Positions 1 through 7,080 of a stretch of DNA of 18,233 nt are shown here, one piece after another. This DNA comes from Alphaproteobacteria bacterium. GTDB taxonomy: Bacteria; Pseudomonadota; Alphaproteobacteria; Geminicoccales; Geminicoccaceae. Each line of letters begins with the position of its first letter. Within the stretch, counting starts at the first letter, position 1. Location of the stretch: NCBI GenBank assembly GCA_026984595.1, contig JALSRW010000117.1:1-18233 (forward strand). Direction: 5' to 3'. A model generated the notes under the pieces. It was not told the DNA's origin and did no database searches. It saw only the letters and a list, made by a program, of their open reading frames with translations. The position numbers were made by a program, and so were the translations under genes.

Positions 1-456
1 GAGGGCGCGCGCATTGCGGCCGGTGCCCCCGTACGTCTGACCGAATGGGGAGGCGAAGGCGCCCTGCGGGGAAGGGTCCGCCGCGTCGAGCCCGCAGGCT
101 ATACCGAGGTCTCCGCGCTCGGCATCGAGGAGCAGCGGGTCGACGTGATCATCGACTTCACCGAGCCGCCGCCTGCGCAGCTCGGTCACGGTTTCCGGGT
201 GATGGCCGCCATCACCGTCTGGTCGGGCGAGGATGTGCTGCAGGTGCCGGCCGGTGCCCTGTTCCGCCGGGGCGCCGACTGGATGGTGTTCGCGATCGAG
301 GATGGCCGGGCGCGCCTGCGCCGCCTGCGCATCGGCCGGCGCAACCCGGGGGCCGCGCAGGTCCTGGGCGGCCTCGCCGCGGGCGAGCAAGTCATCCTGT
401 TCCCCGGCGATCGCATCGCCGATGGTGTGGAGGTCCGCCCGATGCCGAGCGGGTGA
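1..456 (+). CDS. Efflux/HlyD-family periplasmic adaptor subunit, C-terminal part (5' truncated by window edge)
   Basis: The reading frame is open from base 1 to the TGA at 454-456 and gives the last 151 residues of a longer protein. The fragment looks like the beta-barrel and membrane-proximal end of an RND/HlyD-type membrane fusion protein: a stretch reading VEPAGYTEVSALGIEEQRV followed by a V-x-I-D-F strand, then VMAAITVW and VPAGALFRRG, the usual 'exposed barrel, then V-P-x-x-A-L' pattern, ending with a G-L-x-x-G-E-x-V-I strand and a short tail. Such adaptors link an inner-membrane pump to an outer-membrane channel in the periplasm. The signal peptide, lipoyl and hairpin parts would lie outside the window. 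No pump gene follows, so any partner must be upstream. Family assignment is by recognised pattern only; the substrate cannot be inferred. Confidence 0.75.
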   Translation, partial: EGARIAAGAPVRLTEWGGEGALRGRVRRVEPAGYTEVSALGIEEQRVDVIIDFTEPPPAQLGHGFRVMAAITVWSGEDVLQVPAGALFRRGADWMVFAIEDGRARLRRLRIGRRNPGAAQVLGGLAAGEQVILFPGDRIADGVEVRPMPSG

Positions 457-486
457 GAGGGCTCCGCCGCGACCGGTGAGAGAGGC

Positions 487-516
487 TTCGCAGCGGCGCT
501 CGTTTGCCGCTATGCT
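487..516 (+). promoter_or_regulatory. Possible promoter for the Ldh_2/RraA gene pair
   Basis: TTCGCA (487-492) and TATGCT (511-516) are separated by 18 bases and each matches the sigma-70 consensus at 4 of 6 positions. The site lies in the 101-base gap after the adaptor gene and about 40 bases before the dehydrogenase start. The match is weak, and co-transcription with the adaptor gene is equally possible. Confidence 0.3.
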
Positions 517-557
517 GGCTTCGGGCAAGGGCAATCGAGGCCAGGGGGAGGAGCGTC

Positions 558-1655
558 ATGCTGATCGCCGTGCAGCCGCTCGACCGGCTCGTTCGCGCGG
601 TGTTCACGAGGAAGGGCTGCCCCGAGGAGGAGGCGGCACGGATCGCCCATTATCTGATCAAGGCCAATCTCACCGGTCACGACAGCCACGGCGTGATCCG
701 GGTGCCGCGGTACCTGGCCTGGATCGACGAGGGCTGGATGCGGCCCGGCCAGCATGTGCGTGCGCTCGTCGACACGCCGGTGCTGGCCGTGCTCGACGGG
801 CAGTTCGGGATGGGCCAGACGGTGGGGCCGGAGGCCACCCGCGCCGGCATCGCCAAGGCCCGCGAGCAGGGGGTTTCCGTGATCGCCCTGAGGAACGCCG
901 GCCATCTCGGCCGCATCGGCGATTTCGCCGAGATGGCGATCGAAGCCGGACTGCTGTCCATCCATTTCGTCAATGTCTACGCCTCCCTGCTGGTCGCACC
1001 CTTCGGCGCCGCCAGCCGGCGCTTTTCCACCAATCCCGTGGCCATCGGCGTGCCCACCGGCGACGACGCCCCCTTCGTGCTCGATTTCGCCACCGCCTAT
1101 GTGGCCGAGGGCAAGGTTCTGGTCGCCCATCAGGGCGGTAAGCCGGTGCCCGACACCGCCCTCGTCGACGAGGCCGGCAATCTCACCGGCGATCCGCGCG
1201 CGCTCTACGGGGACCAGGCGGGTACGAGCTATCCCGACCCGACCCGGGGCAAGGGCGCGCTGCGGCCCTTCGGCGAACACAAGGGCTCGGGCCTGGCGCT
1301 GGCCTGCGAATTGTTGGCCGGCGCCCTCACCGGTTCGGGCGTCAATACCGGCAAATCGGGTGCCTTCCACAACGGCATGCTGTCGATCTACCTGGATCCG
1401 GCCCGCTTCGACACAGACGACCGCTTCCTGGCCGATGTGCGGGCCTTCATCGCATGGGTGAAGGCGGCCCGGCCCACCGATCCCGTGGAGGGGGTGCTGA
1501 TCCCCGGGGACAAGGAACGTCGCACCGAGGCCGAGCGCCGGGCCGGCGGCATCCCGCTGGCGGCCGATAGCTGGCAGGCGATTCTCGATGCCGCTCGCAA
1601 GGTGGGCCTGCGCGATGCGGAGATCGCCGAACTTCTGGAGGACCGGGCGAAATGA
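558..1655 (+). CDS. Ldh_2-family (malate/L-lactate/ureidoglycolate dehydrogenase type) NAD(P)-dependent oxidoreductase
   Basis: A 365-residue protein, the normal length for the Ldh_2 fold (unrelated to the classical Rossmann lactate dehydrogenases). Family hallmarks: GHDSHGVIRVPRY near residues 40-52 with the conserved Ser43-His44 pair, NAGHLGRIGDFAE near 114-126, RFSTNP near 155-160, VLDFATA near 174-180 and FGEHKGSGLAL near 238-248. Members oxidise or reduce 2-hydroxy/2-oxo acids or cyclic imino acids in the cytoplasm (malate, lactate, ureidoglycolate, sulfolactate, 2,3-diketogulonate, piperideine-2-carboxylate); the sequence alone does not tell which. The ATG at 558 was chosen over an upstream in-frame ATG (504) because AGGGGGAGGAG ends a few bases before it and the protein then begins at the usual family position. 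It overlaps the next gene by ATGA, so the two are probably translationally coupled and act on one pathway. Family is sure, substrate unknown. Confidence 0.9.
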   Translation: MLIAVQPLDRLVRAVFTRKGCPEEEAARIAHYLIKANLTGHDSHGVIRVPRYLAWIDEGWMRPGQHVRALVDTPVLAVLDGQFGMGQTVGPEATRAGIAKAREQGVSVIALRNAGHLGRIGDFAEMAIEAGLLSIHFVNVYASLLVAPFGAASRRFSTNPVAIGVPTGDDAPFVLDFATAYVAEGKVLVAHQGGKPVPDTALVDEAGNLTGDPRALYGDQAGTSYPDPTRGKGALRPFGEHKGSGLALACELLAGALTGSGVNTGKSGAFHNGMLSIYLDPARFDTDDRFLADVRAFIAWVKAARPTDPVEGVLIPGDKERRTEAERRAGGIPLAADSWQAILDAARKVGLRDAEIAELLEDRAK

Positions 1656-2350
1656 CCGTCGACGCCGAACTCATCGAGCATCTGCGGGCCTTCGACACCC
1701 CCACCATCTGCAACGCCCTCGAGATCGTCCTGCCCGAGCGGCGGGGCCATGGCTTCACCACCCGGCCCTTCGTGGCCGCCGATCCGGAACTGCCGCCCAT
1801 CTGCGGGTATGCGCGCACGGCCACCATCCGCGCCTGTCAGCCGAGCCATCTGCCGGCGGCCGAGGCCAAGGCCGTGCGGCTCGCCTACTACGAGTATGTG
1901 GCGAAGGAACCGCTGCCGACCGTGGTCGTCATTCAGGATCTGGATCCAGAGCCCGGCTTCGGCGCCTTCTGGGGAGAGGTCAACAGCGCCATCCATCGCG
2001 GCCTCGGCTGTCTCGGCTGCGTCACCAACGGCTCCATCCGCGATCTCGACGCCATCGCTCCCGAGTTCCAGCTCCTCGCCGGTCTCGTCGGGCCGAGCCA
2101 CGCCTTCGTCCATGTCGAGGCCTTCGATCTGCCGGTCAACGTCCACGGCATGCCGGTGCACCCCGGCGATCTGGTACATGCCGACCGCCATGGTGCGGTG
2201 GTCATTCCGCGGGCGGCTCTGGCCGGTCTGGTCGATGCCATCGACCTGCTGGTACGCCGCGAGCGGCACATTCTGAACGCCGCCCGCGACGAGGATTTCT
2301 CCATCTTACGGCTGCGCCGGGTCTTGGCCGAGGCGGAAGAGATCCACTGA
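1652..2350 (+). CDS. RraA-like family protein (4-hydroxy-4-methyl-2-oxoglutarate aldolase / oxaloacetate decarboxylase type)
   Basis: A 232-residue RraA-fold protein. The signature G-(8 residues)-G-x-G-C-V-x-N-G-x-I-R-D is present, with Arg130 and Asp131 corresponding to the Arg-Asp that bind substrate and the divalent metal in class II HMG/CHA aldolases, and HPGDLVHADRHGAVVIP at 170-186 is the second family motif. The family cleaves 4-hydroxy-2-oxoacids to pyruvate by retro-aldol reaction or decarboxylates oxaloacetate; other members (RraA proper) bind RNase E. Retention of R-D and the linkage to a dehydrogenase favour an enzyme over an RNase E regulator (inference). GGAGG lies 10 bases before the ATG inside the dehydrogenase gene, and ATGA overlaps its stop. 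The protein is longer than RraA proper (about 160 residues), with extra N-terminal and C-terminal helices as in the aldolase-like subgroup. The last gene on the + strand; convergent with lon. Confidence 0.85.
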   Translation: MTVDAELIEHLRAFDTPTICNALEIVLPERRGHGFTTRPFVAADPELPPICGYARTATIRACQPSHLPAAEAKAVRLAYYEYVAKEPLPTVVVIQDLDPEPGFGAFWGEVNSAIHRGLGCLGCVTNGSIRDLDAIAPEFQLLAGLVGPSHAFVHVEAFDLPVNVHGMPVHPGDLVHADRHGAVVIPRAALAGLVDAIDLLVRRERHILNAARDEDFSILRLRRVLAEAEEIH

Positions 2351-2361
2351 GCCCTGCGACG

Positions 2362-2391
2362 AAAAAGGGCCCACCGGTAAGCGGCGGACCC
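2362..2391 (-). terminator. Rho-independent terminator of lon, between convergent genes
   Basis: Read on the - strand this is GGGUCCGCCG, a 5-base loop, CGGUGGGCCC, then five U. All ten base pairs form, two of them G-U wobbles. In the + strand RNA the same two positions become C-A mismatches and the downstream run is interrupted (UUCUUC), so the hairpin is much better as a terminator for lon than for the RraA-like gene, although it may serve both. Confidence 0.88.
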
Positions 2392-2428
2392 TTCTTCACG
2401 ATCGCTCGGGCGAGAAGGCGAGACCTTC

Positions 2429-4840
2429 TCAGTTCGGCAGCACGGCCGGCTTGTCTCCCTCGCCGCGGGCCGCCGGCGGCACCGGTACCGCTTCGCCGAT
2501 GGCCTCGGCGGGCAGCGGCTGCGGCTGGCGCACCAGAGCCCGTGTGAGCACCTCGTCGACCGAGGCCACCGGAAGGATCTCGAGAGCCTTCTTCACATTG
2601 TCCGGGATCTCGGCGAGATCCTTCTCGTTGTCCTTGGGGATCAGCACCGTCTCGATGCCGCCCCGAAGGGCTGCCAGCAGCTTCTCCTTGAGCCCGCCGA
2701 TGGCCAGGATCCGCCCGCGCAGCGTGATCTCGCCGGTCATGGCGACGCTGGCGCGAACCGGGATCTGGGTGAGGGCGGAGACGATCGAGGTGACCATCGC
2801 CACCCCGGCCGATGGCCCGTCCTTGGGAATGGCCCCCTCCGGTACGTGGATGTGGATGTCCACCTTCTCGAAGATCCCCGGATCGATGCCGAGCTGGACC
2901 GCCTGGGAGCGCACATAGGAGCGCGCCGCCTGCACCGATTCCTGCATCACATCGCCGAGCTTGCCGGTGATCGTCATCTTGCCCTTGCCGGGCACCACCA
3001 CCGCCTCGACGGAGAGCAGCTCGCCGCCGAACTCGGTCCAGGCGAGACCGGTGGTGAGACCCACCAGATCGTCGTGCTCGGCCTCGCCGAAGCGATATTT
3101 GCGGACACCCGCGTATTTCTCGAGGTTGCGGCGGGTGACCTTGATCTTCTTCTTCTCGCCGCCCACGAGCTGCTTGACCGCCTTGCGGGCGAGATTGGCG
3201 ATCTCCCGCTCGAGGTTCCGCACCCCGGCCTCGCGCGTGTAGTAGCGCACGAGGTCCAAGAGCGCCTCGTCGGTGATCTGCCACTCCGCTTCCGACAGGC
3301 CGTGCGCCTTGCGCTGCTTGGGGATCAGATGGCGCTTGGCGATCTCCAGCTTCTCGTCCTCGGTATAGCCGGGAATGCGGATGATCTCCATCCGGTCCAG
3401 CAGCGGCTGCGGCATCCTGAGCGTGTTGGCCGTGCAGACGAACATCACGTCCGAGAGATCGTAGTCGACCTCCAGATAGTGATCGTTGAAATGCGCGTTC
3501 TGCTCGGGATCCAGCACCTCCAGCAGGGCCGAGGAGGGATCCCCGCGGAAATCCGCACCCATCTTGTCCACCTCGTCGAGCATGAACAGCGGGTTGCTGG
3601 TCTTGGCCTTCTTCATGCTCTGGATGATCTTGCCCGGCATCGAGCCGATATAGGTGCGTCGGTGGCCGCGGATCTCGGCCTCGTCGCGGATGCCGCCCAA
3701 GGACATGCGCACGAAGTTGCGGCCGGTGGCCCGGGCCACCGATTTGCCGAGGCTGGTCTTGCCCACTCCGGGCGGACCCACGAGGCAGAGAATCGGACCC
3801 TTCATCTTCTCGACGCGCTGCTGCACGGCGAGATACTCGATGATCCGCTCCTTGACCTTTTCGAGGCCGTAGTGATCGGCGTCGAGGATCTCCTGCGCCT
3901 TCTTGATATCCTTCTTGACCCGCGAGCGCTTCTTCCAGGGCAGCGACAGCATCCAGTCGAGATAGTTGCGCACCACCGTCGCTTCGGCCGACATCGGGCT
4001 CATGCTCTTGAGCTTCCGGAGCTCGGCCAGAGCCTTCTCGCGCGCCTCCTTGGAGAGCCGGGTCTTCTTGATGCGCTCCTCGAGCTCGCCGAGTTCGTCC
4101 TTGCCCTCGTCGAGCTCGCCGAGCTCCTTCTGGATCGCCTTCATCTGCTCGTTCAGGTAGTATTCGCGCTGGGACTTCTCCATCTGGCGCTTGACCCGCG
4201 AGCGGATGCGCTTTTCCACCTGCAGAACGCTGATCTCGCCCTGCATGAAGCTGTAGAGCCGTTCGAGGCGCTCGATCAGCGAGACCGTCTCCAGGAGCTC
4301 CTGCTTTTCGTGGATCTTGAGATTGAGATGGGCGGCCACGGTGTCGGCGAGCTTGCCCGGATCCTCGATCTGGGACAGCGACACCAGCACCTCCGGCGGC
4401 ACCTTCTTGTTGAGCTTGACGTATTCCTCGAACTGGCCGACCACCGCCCGGGCCAGCGCCTCGGCCTCCTGCGGATCGGCGATCTCGTCCTCGACGAATT
4501 CCGCTTCGGCCTGGAAGAAGACCGGGTTGTCGCGGAATGCCCGTACCCGGGCACGGCGGCCCCCTTCGACCAGCACCTTGACGGTGCCGTCGGGCAGCTT
4601 GAGGAGCTGCAGCACACTGGAAACGGTGCCCATGCGGTAGAGATCTTCCGGGCCGGGCTCGTCCTGGCTGGCGTTCTTCTGGGCCACGAGAAGGATCTGC
4701 TTGTCCTCCCGCATCACCTCTTCGAGCGCGTTGATGGACTTCTCGCGCCCGACGAACAGCGGCACGATCATGTGGGGATAGACCACGATGTCGCGCAGCG
4801 GCAGGACGGCGAACAGATGGGCTTCGGGGATTTCGACCAT
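2429..4840 (-). CDS. lon: ATP-dependent endopeptidase Lon (La)
   Basis: An 803-residue LonA protease, close to the E. coli length of 784. The order is N-terminal substrate-binding domain (about 1-300, with coiled coil), AAA+ module and C-terminal peptidase. Walker A GPPGVGKT is at 355-362 (Lys361), Walker B LFMLDEVDK has Asp422-Glu423, and the catalytic dyad is Ser677 in PKDGPSAG and Lys720 in GGLKEKLLAA. It is a soluble homohexamer that degrades misfolded and specific regulatory proteins, using ATP to unfold them. I start at the ATG at 4840 (MVEIPEAHLF), which has GAGG at 4845-4848 and matches other Lon N-termini; 31 extra in-frame codons upstream have no site. The C-terminal tail is Pro/Ala-rich. 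It follows clpX with a 126-base gap holding a hairpin and a heat-shock-like promoter. In many alphaproteobacteria hupB follows lon; here it does not. Confidence 0.98.
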   Translation of the reverse strand: MVEIPEAHLFAVLPLRDIVVYPHMIVPLFVGREKSINALEEVMREDKQILLVAQKNASQDEPGPEDLYRMGTVSSVLQLLKLPDGTVKVLVEGGRRARVRAFRDNPVFFQAEAEFVEDEIADPQEAEALARAVVGQFEEYVKLNKKVPPEVLVSLSQIEDPGKLADTVAAHLNLKIHEKQELLETVSLIERLERLYSFMQGEISVLQVEKRIRSRVKRQMEKSQREYYLNEQMKAIQKELGELDEGKDELGELEERIKKTRLSKEAREKALAELRKLKSMSPMSAEATVVRNYLDWMLSLPWKKRSRVKKDIKKAQEILDADHYGLEKVKERIIEYLAVQQRVEKMKGPILCLVGPPGVGKTSLGKSVARATGRNFVRMSLGGIRDEAEIRGHRRTYIGSMPGKIIQSMKKAKTSNPLFMLDEVDKMGADFRGDPSSALLEVLDPEQNAHFNDHYLEVDYDLSDVMFVCTANTLRMPQPLLDRMEIIRIPGYTEDEKLEIAKRHLIPKQRKAHGLSEAEWQITDEALLDLVRYYTREAGVRNLEREIANLARKAVKQLVGGEKKKIKVTRRNLEKYAGVRKYRFGEAEHDDLVGLTTGLAWTEFGGELLSVEAVVVPGKGKMTITGKLGDVMQESVQAARSYVRSQAVQLGIDPGIFEKVDIHIHVPEGAIPKDGPSAGVAMVTSIVSALTQIPVRASVAMTGEITLRGRILAIGGLKEKLLAALRGGIETVLIPKDNEKDLAEIPDNVKKALEILPVASVDEVLTRALVRQPQPLPAEAIGEAVPVPPAARGEGDKPAVLPN

Positions 4841-4901
4841 TGTACCTCGCGTTGAAATCGCGAAAACCGTGCAACCGGAACGTTCGCAGCGGGCTTCCGC
4901 G

Positions 4902-4934
4902 TTAGAAGTGGCGCCGGCCGGACGGGGTTTCAAG
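4902..4934 (-). promoter_or_regulatory. Candidate heat-shock (RpoH/sigma-32 type) promoter for lon
   Basis: On the - strand a perfect CTTGAAA (4934-4928) is followed after 16 bases by CCACTTCTAA (4911-4902). CTTGAAA is the sigma-32 -35 consensus; the -10 resembles CCCCATnT only partly. It lies about 60-90 bases before the lon start, and lon is a classical heat-shock gene, which supports the reading. No start site is known. Confidence 0.45.
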
Positions 4935-4936
4935 CA

Positions 4937-4957
4937 GCCGCCGGGAAGCCCGGCAGC
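4937..4957 (-). terminator. Hairpin after clpX, possible terminator or attenuator
   Basis: Nine-base arms (GCTGCCGGG / CCCGGCGGC on the - strand, one U-G pair) with a 3-base loop start about 10 bases past the clpX stop codon. No proper U-run follows, so termination would be weak or Rho-assisted. The hairpin immediately precedes the CTTGAAA element of the candidate lon promoter. Confidence 0.45.
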
Positions 4958-4966
4958 GGCGCGGGA

Positions 4967-6229
4967 TCAGGAAGCCGAGCCGACGTCGCTCTTGCGGTCG
5001 GCGTAGATCATGAGGGGTTTGACACGGCCCTCGACCACTTCCCGGTTGACGACGACTTCCTCGACGTCGGACAGGGAGGGCAGCTCGAACATGGTCTCGA
5101 GCAATACGCTCTCCATGATCGAACGCAGGCCGCGCGCTCCGGTGCGGCGCTGGAACGCCTTGTCGGCGATGGCCTGGAGCGCATCCTCGGTGAAGGTCAG
5201 CCGCACGTTCTCCATGTCGAACAGCTTCTGATACTGTTTGACCAGAGCGTTCTTCGGCTCCTTCAGGATCTTGACCAGGGCGTCGATGTCGAGATCCTCG
5301 AGAGTGGCGATCACCGGCAGCCTGCCCACGAACTCGGGGATCAGGCCGAACCGCAGCAGATCGTCCGGCTCCACCCCGCGCAGCAGCTCGCCGGTCTGGC
5401 GCTCGTCGGGGCTGTGTACATCGGCGCCGAAACCCATCGAATGGTGGCGCGAGCGCTGGGCGATGATCTTCTCGAGCCCGGCGAAGGCACCCCCGCAGAT
5501 GAACAGGATGTTGGTGGTATCGACCTGCAGGAACTCCTGCTGGGGATGCTTGCGCCCGCCCTGGGGCGGGACCGAGGCGACGGTGCCCTCGATGATCTTC
5601 AGCAGCGCCTGCTGCACCCCTTCGCCGGAAACGTCGCGGGTGATCGAGGGATTCTCCGCCTTGCGGCTGATCTTGTCCACCTCGTCGATGTAGACGATGC
5701 CGCGCTGCGCCCGCTCGACGTTGTAATCGGCGGCCTGCAGCAGCTTGAGGATGATGTTCTCGACATCCTCGCCGACATATCCGGCCTCGGTCAGGGCGGT
5801 GGCGTCGGCCATGGTGAAGGGCACATCGAGAATGCGGGCGAGGGTCTGGGCCAGCAAGGTCTTGCCCGACCCGGTGGGACCGATCAGCAGGATGTTGGAC
5901 TTGGCGAGCTCCACCTCGGAGCTCTTGGAACCATGCGCCAATCTCTTGTAATGGTTGTGGACAGCGACCGCGAGCACCCTCTTGGCATGCTCCTGGCCGA
6001 TCACGTAATCGTCGAGGATGCTCTTGATCTCGGCGGGCGCCGGCACGCCGGCCTTGTTCTTGGCGACGGCAGTCTTGTTCTCCTCACGGATGATATCCAT
6101 GCAGAGTTCGACGCATTCGTCGCAGATGAATACGGTCGGGCCGGCGATGAGTTTGCGCACCTCGTGCTGACTCTTGCCGCAGAAGGAACAGTAGAGGGTG
6201 TTCTTGCTGTCGCCGCTCGATTTGCTCAT
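4967..6229 (-). CDS. clpX: ATP-dependent Clp protease ATP-binding subunit ClpX
   Basis: A 420-residue ClpX of standard length. The N-terminal zinc-binding domain has Cys14, Cys17, Cys36 and Cys39 (C-x2-C ... C-x2-C). The AAA+ part has Walker A GPTGSGKT at 117-124, the pore loop GYVG at 150-153, and Walker B VYIDEVDK with Asp182-Glu183; sensor and C-domain motifs (IPEFVGRLPV, GARGLRSIME) follow. ClpX is a hexameric unfoldase that selects substrates (for example ssrA-tagged proteins) and feeds them to ClpP. The loop that docks on ClpP reads MGF (265-267) where E. coli has IGF. The start ATG at 6229 gives the usual MSKSSGDSKNTLYCSFCGKS; only a weak purine stretch precedes it. It is separated from clpP by 194 bases with its own promoter-like elements, so it is probably transcribed both by read-through and on its own. 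Confidence 0.98.
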   Translation of the reverse strand: MSKSSGDSKNTLYCSFCGKSQHEVRKLIAGPTVFICDECVELCMDIIREENKTAVAKNKAGVPAPAEIKSILDDYVIGQEHAKRVLAVAVHNHYKRLAHGSKSSEVELAKSNILLIGPTGSGKTLLAQTLARILDVPFTMADATALTEAGYVGEDVENIILKLLQAADYNVERAQRGIVYIDEVDKISRKAENPSITRDVSGEGVQQALLKIIEGTVASVPPQGGRKHPQQEFLQVDTTNILFICGGAFAGLEKIIAQRSRHHSMGFGADVHSPDERQTGELLRGVEPDDLLRFGLIPEFVGRLPVIATLEDLDIDALVKILKEPKNALVKQYQKLFDMENVRLTFTEDALQAIADKAFQRRTGARGLRSIMESVLLETMFELPSLSDVEEVVVNREVVEGRVKPLMIYADRKSDVGSAS

Positions 6230-6261
6230 CGCCGCTCAGATCCGATGCCGAAAACTAGGGT

Positions 6262-6290
6262 ATGGTAACGGCCCGCCCCTTGCGAGACAA
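6262..6290 (-). promoter_or_regulatory. Candidate sigma-70 promoter for clpX
   Basis: TTGTCT (6290-6285) and TACCAT (6267-6262) on the - strand are 17 bases apart, each 4 of 6 to consensus. This puts a start site about 25 bases before the clpX ATG. The -35 lies within the central part of the inverted repeat at 6274-6322. Confidence 0.4.
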
Positions 6291-6322
6291 CCGGTTATCG
6301 AACCGTGACGTGCAAAGGGGCG
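6274..6322 (-). repeat. Nested inverted repeat in the clpP-clpX gap
   Basis: Outer arms CGCCCCTTTGC (6322-6312) and GCAAGGGGCG (6283-6274) pair over 10 bases with one bulged T. Between them an inner hairpin forms from CGGTT, a CGAT loop and AACCG. It could be a structured RNA element at the 3' side of the tig-clpP transcript or a DNA operator over the clpX promoter. Function is not established. The rest of the 194-base gap also holds a 12-base palindrome, CTGCCCGGGCAG, at 6386-6397. Confidence 0.45.
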
Positions 6323-6423
6323 GCCGCTCTCTCCCGGCGAATGATAAGGTAGGACGCCCGCCGGCCGCTGCAACCGGTCGCGGAACTGCCCGGGCAGGCC
6401 GTCTGCCGCCGCCTTCGGAAGGC

Positions 6424-7053
6424 TCAGCCCTGGTCCTGCGGCTTGGCCGGGCGCTGGGCGATGACCTCGTCGATGAGGCCGAATTCCCTGGCCTCGCCCG
6501 CGGTCATGAAGGTGTCGCGCTCCATCCTGGCCTCCACCTCCTCGAGCGGTCGCCCGGTATGCTGGGCATAGATCTCGTTCAACCTGCGCTTGAGATTGAG
6601 GATCTCGCGGGCGTGGATCTCGATGTCCGTCGCCTGGCCCTGGAAGCCGCCCGAGGGCTGGTGGGTCATGATCCGCGCATGGGGCAGGGCGAAGCGCTTG
6701 CCCTTGGTGCCGGCGGTCAGCAGCAGCGAACCCATGCTCGCCGCCTGGCCGATGCAGATGGTGGCGATGTCCGGCCGGATGTATTGCATGGTGTCGTAGA
6801 TGGCGAGGCCGGAGGTGACGATGCCGCCCGGCGAGTTGATGTAGAGGCTGATGTCCTTGTCCGGATTCTCCGCCTCCAGGAACAGGAGCTGGGCGGTCAC
6901 CAGGCTCGCCATATGGTCGTCCACGGGGCCCATCAGGAAGATGATGCGCTCCTTGAGCATCCGCGAGTAGATGTCGTAGGCGCGCTCCCCCCGCGGGGTC
7001 TGCTCGACCACCATCGGCACGAGCTGGCTGATGATCGGAGTCTCGCTGGTCAT
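6424..7053 (-). CDS. clpP: ATP-dependent Clp protease proteolytic subunit ClpP
   Basis: A 209-residue serine protease of usual ClpP length. The catalytic triad is visible: Ser106 in GQAASMGS, His131 in MTHQPSGG and Asp180 in ERD. INSPGG (around 73-78) forms the oxyanion region and the handle helix follows. ClpP assembles as two stacked heptamers and degrades polypeptides threaded in by ClpX or ClpA; the short N-terminal propeptide is normally removed by self-cleavage. The ATG at 7053 has GGAGG 4 bases upstream. It lies 27 bases after tig with no terminator between them, so the two are very likely one transcript, which is the normal arrangement in proteobacteria. The C-terminus (AQRPAKPQDQG) is a short variable tail. 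Confidence 0.98.
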   Translation of the reverse strand: MTSETPIISQLVPMVVEQTPRGERAYDIYSRMLKERIIFLMGPVDDHMASLVTAQLLFLEAENPDKDISLYINSPGGIVTSGLAIYDTMQYIRPDIATICIGQAASMGSLLLTAGTKGKRFALPHARIMTHQPSGGFQGQATDIEIHAREILNLKRRLNEIYAQHTGRPLEEVEARMERDTFMTAGEAREFGLIDEVIAQRPAKPQDQG

Positions 7054-7080
7054 CCGTCCTCCACTGCGGCGGGCGGGGCG

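Noticed and set aside
1652..2350. True RNase E regulator RraA
   Set aside because: Longer than RraA, keeps the catalytic Arg-Asp and is coupled to a dehydrogenase, so an aldolase-like enzyme is the better reading.
2846..4855. 669-codon open frame on the + strand opposite lon
   Set aside because: Mirror of the lon codons (Leu/His/Asp-rich); no start signal and no recognisable fold.
2202..4874. 890-codon frame on the - strand overlapping lon in another frame
   Set aside because: Lon is certain by its Walker and Ser-Lys motifs. This frame is Arg/Gly-rich shadow and also runs through the terminator.
6371..6397. Palindromes in the clpP-clpX gap as an attachment site or insertion remnant
   Set aside because: No direct repeats, no transposase or integrase and no composition shift nearby; palindromes of this size are frequent in DNA this GC-rich.
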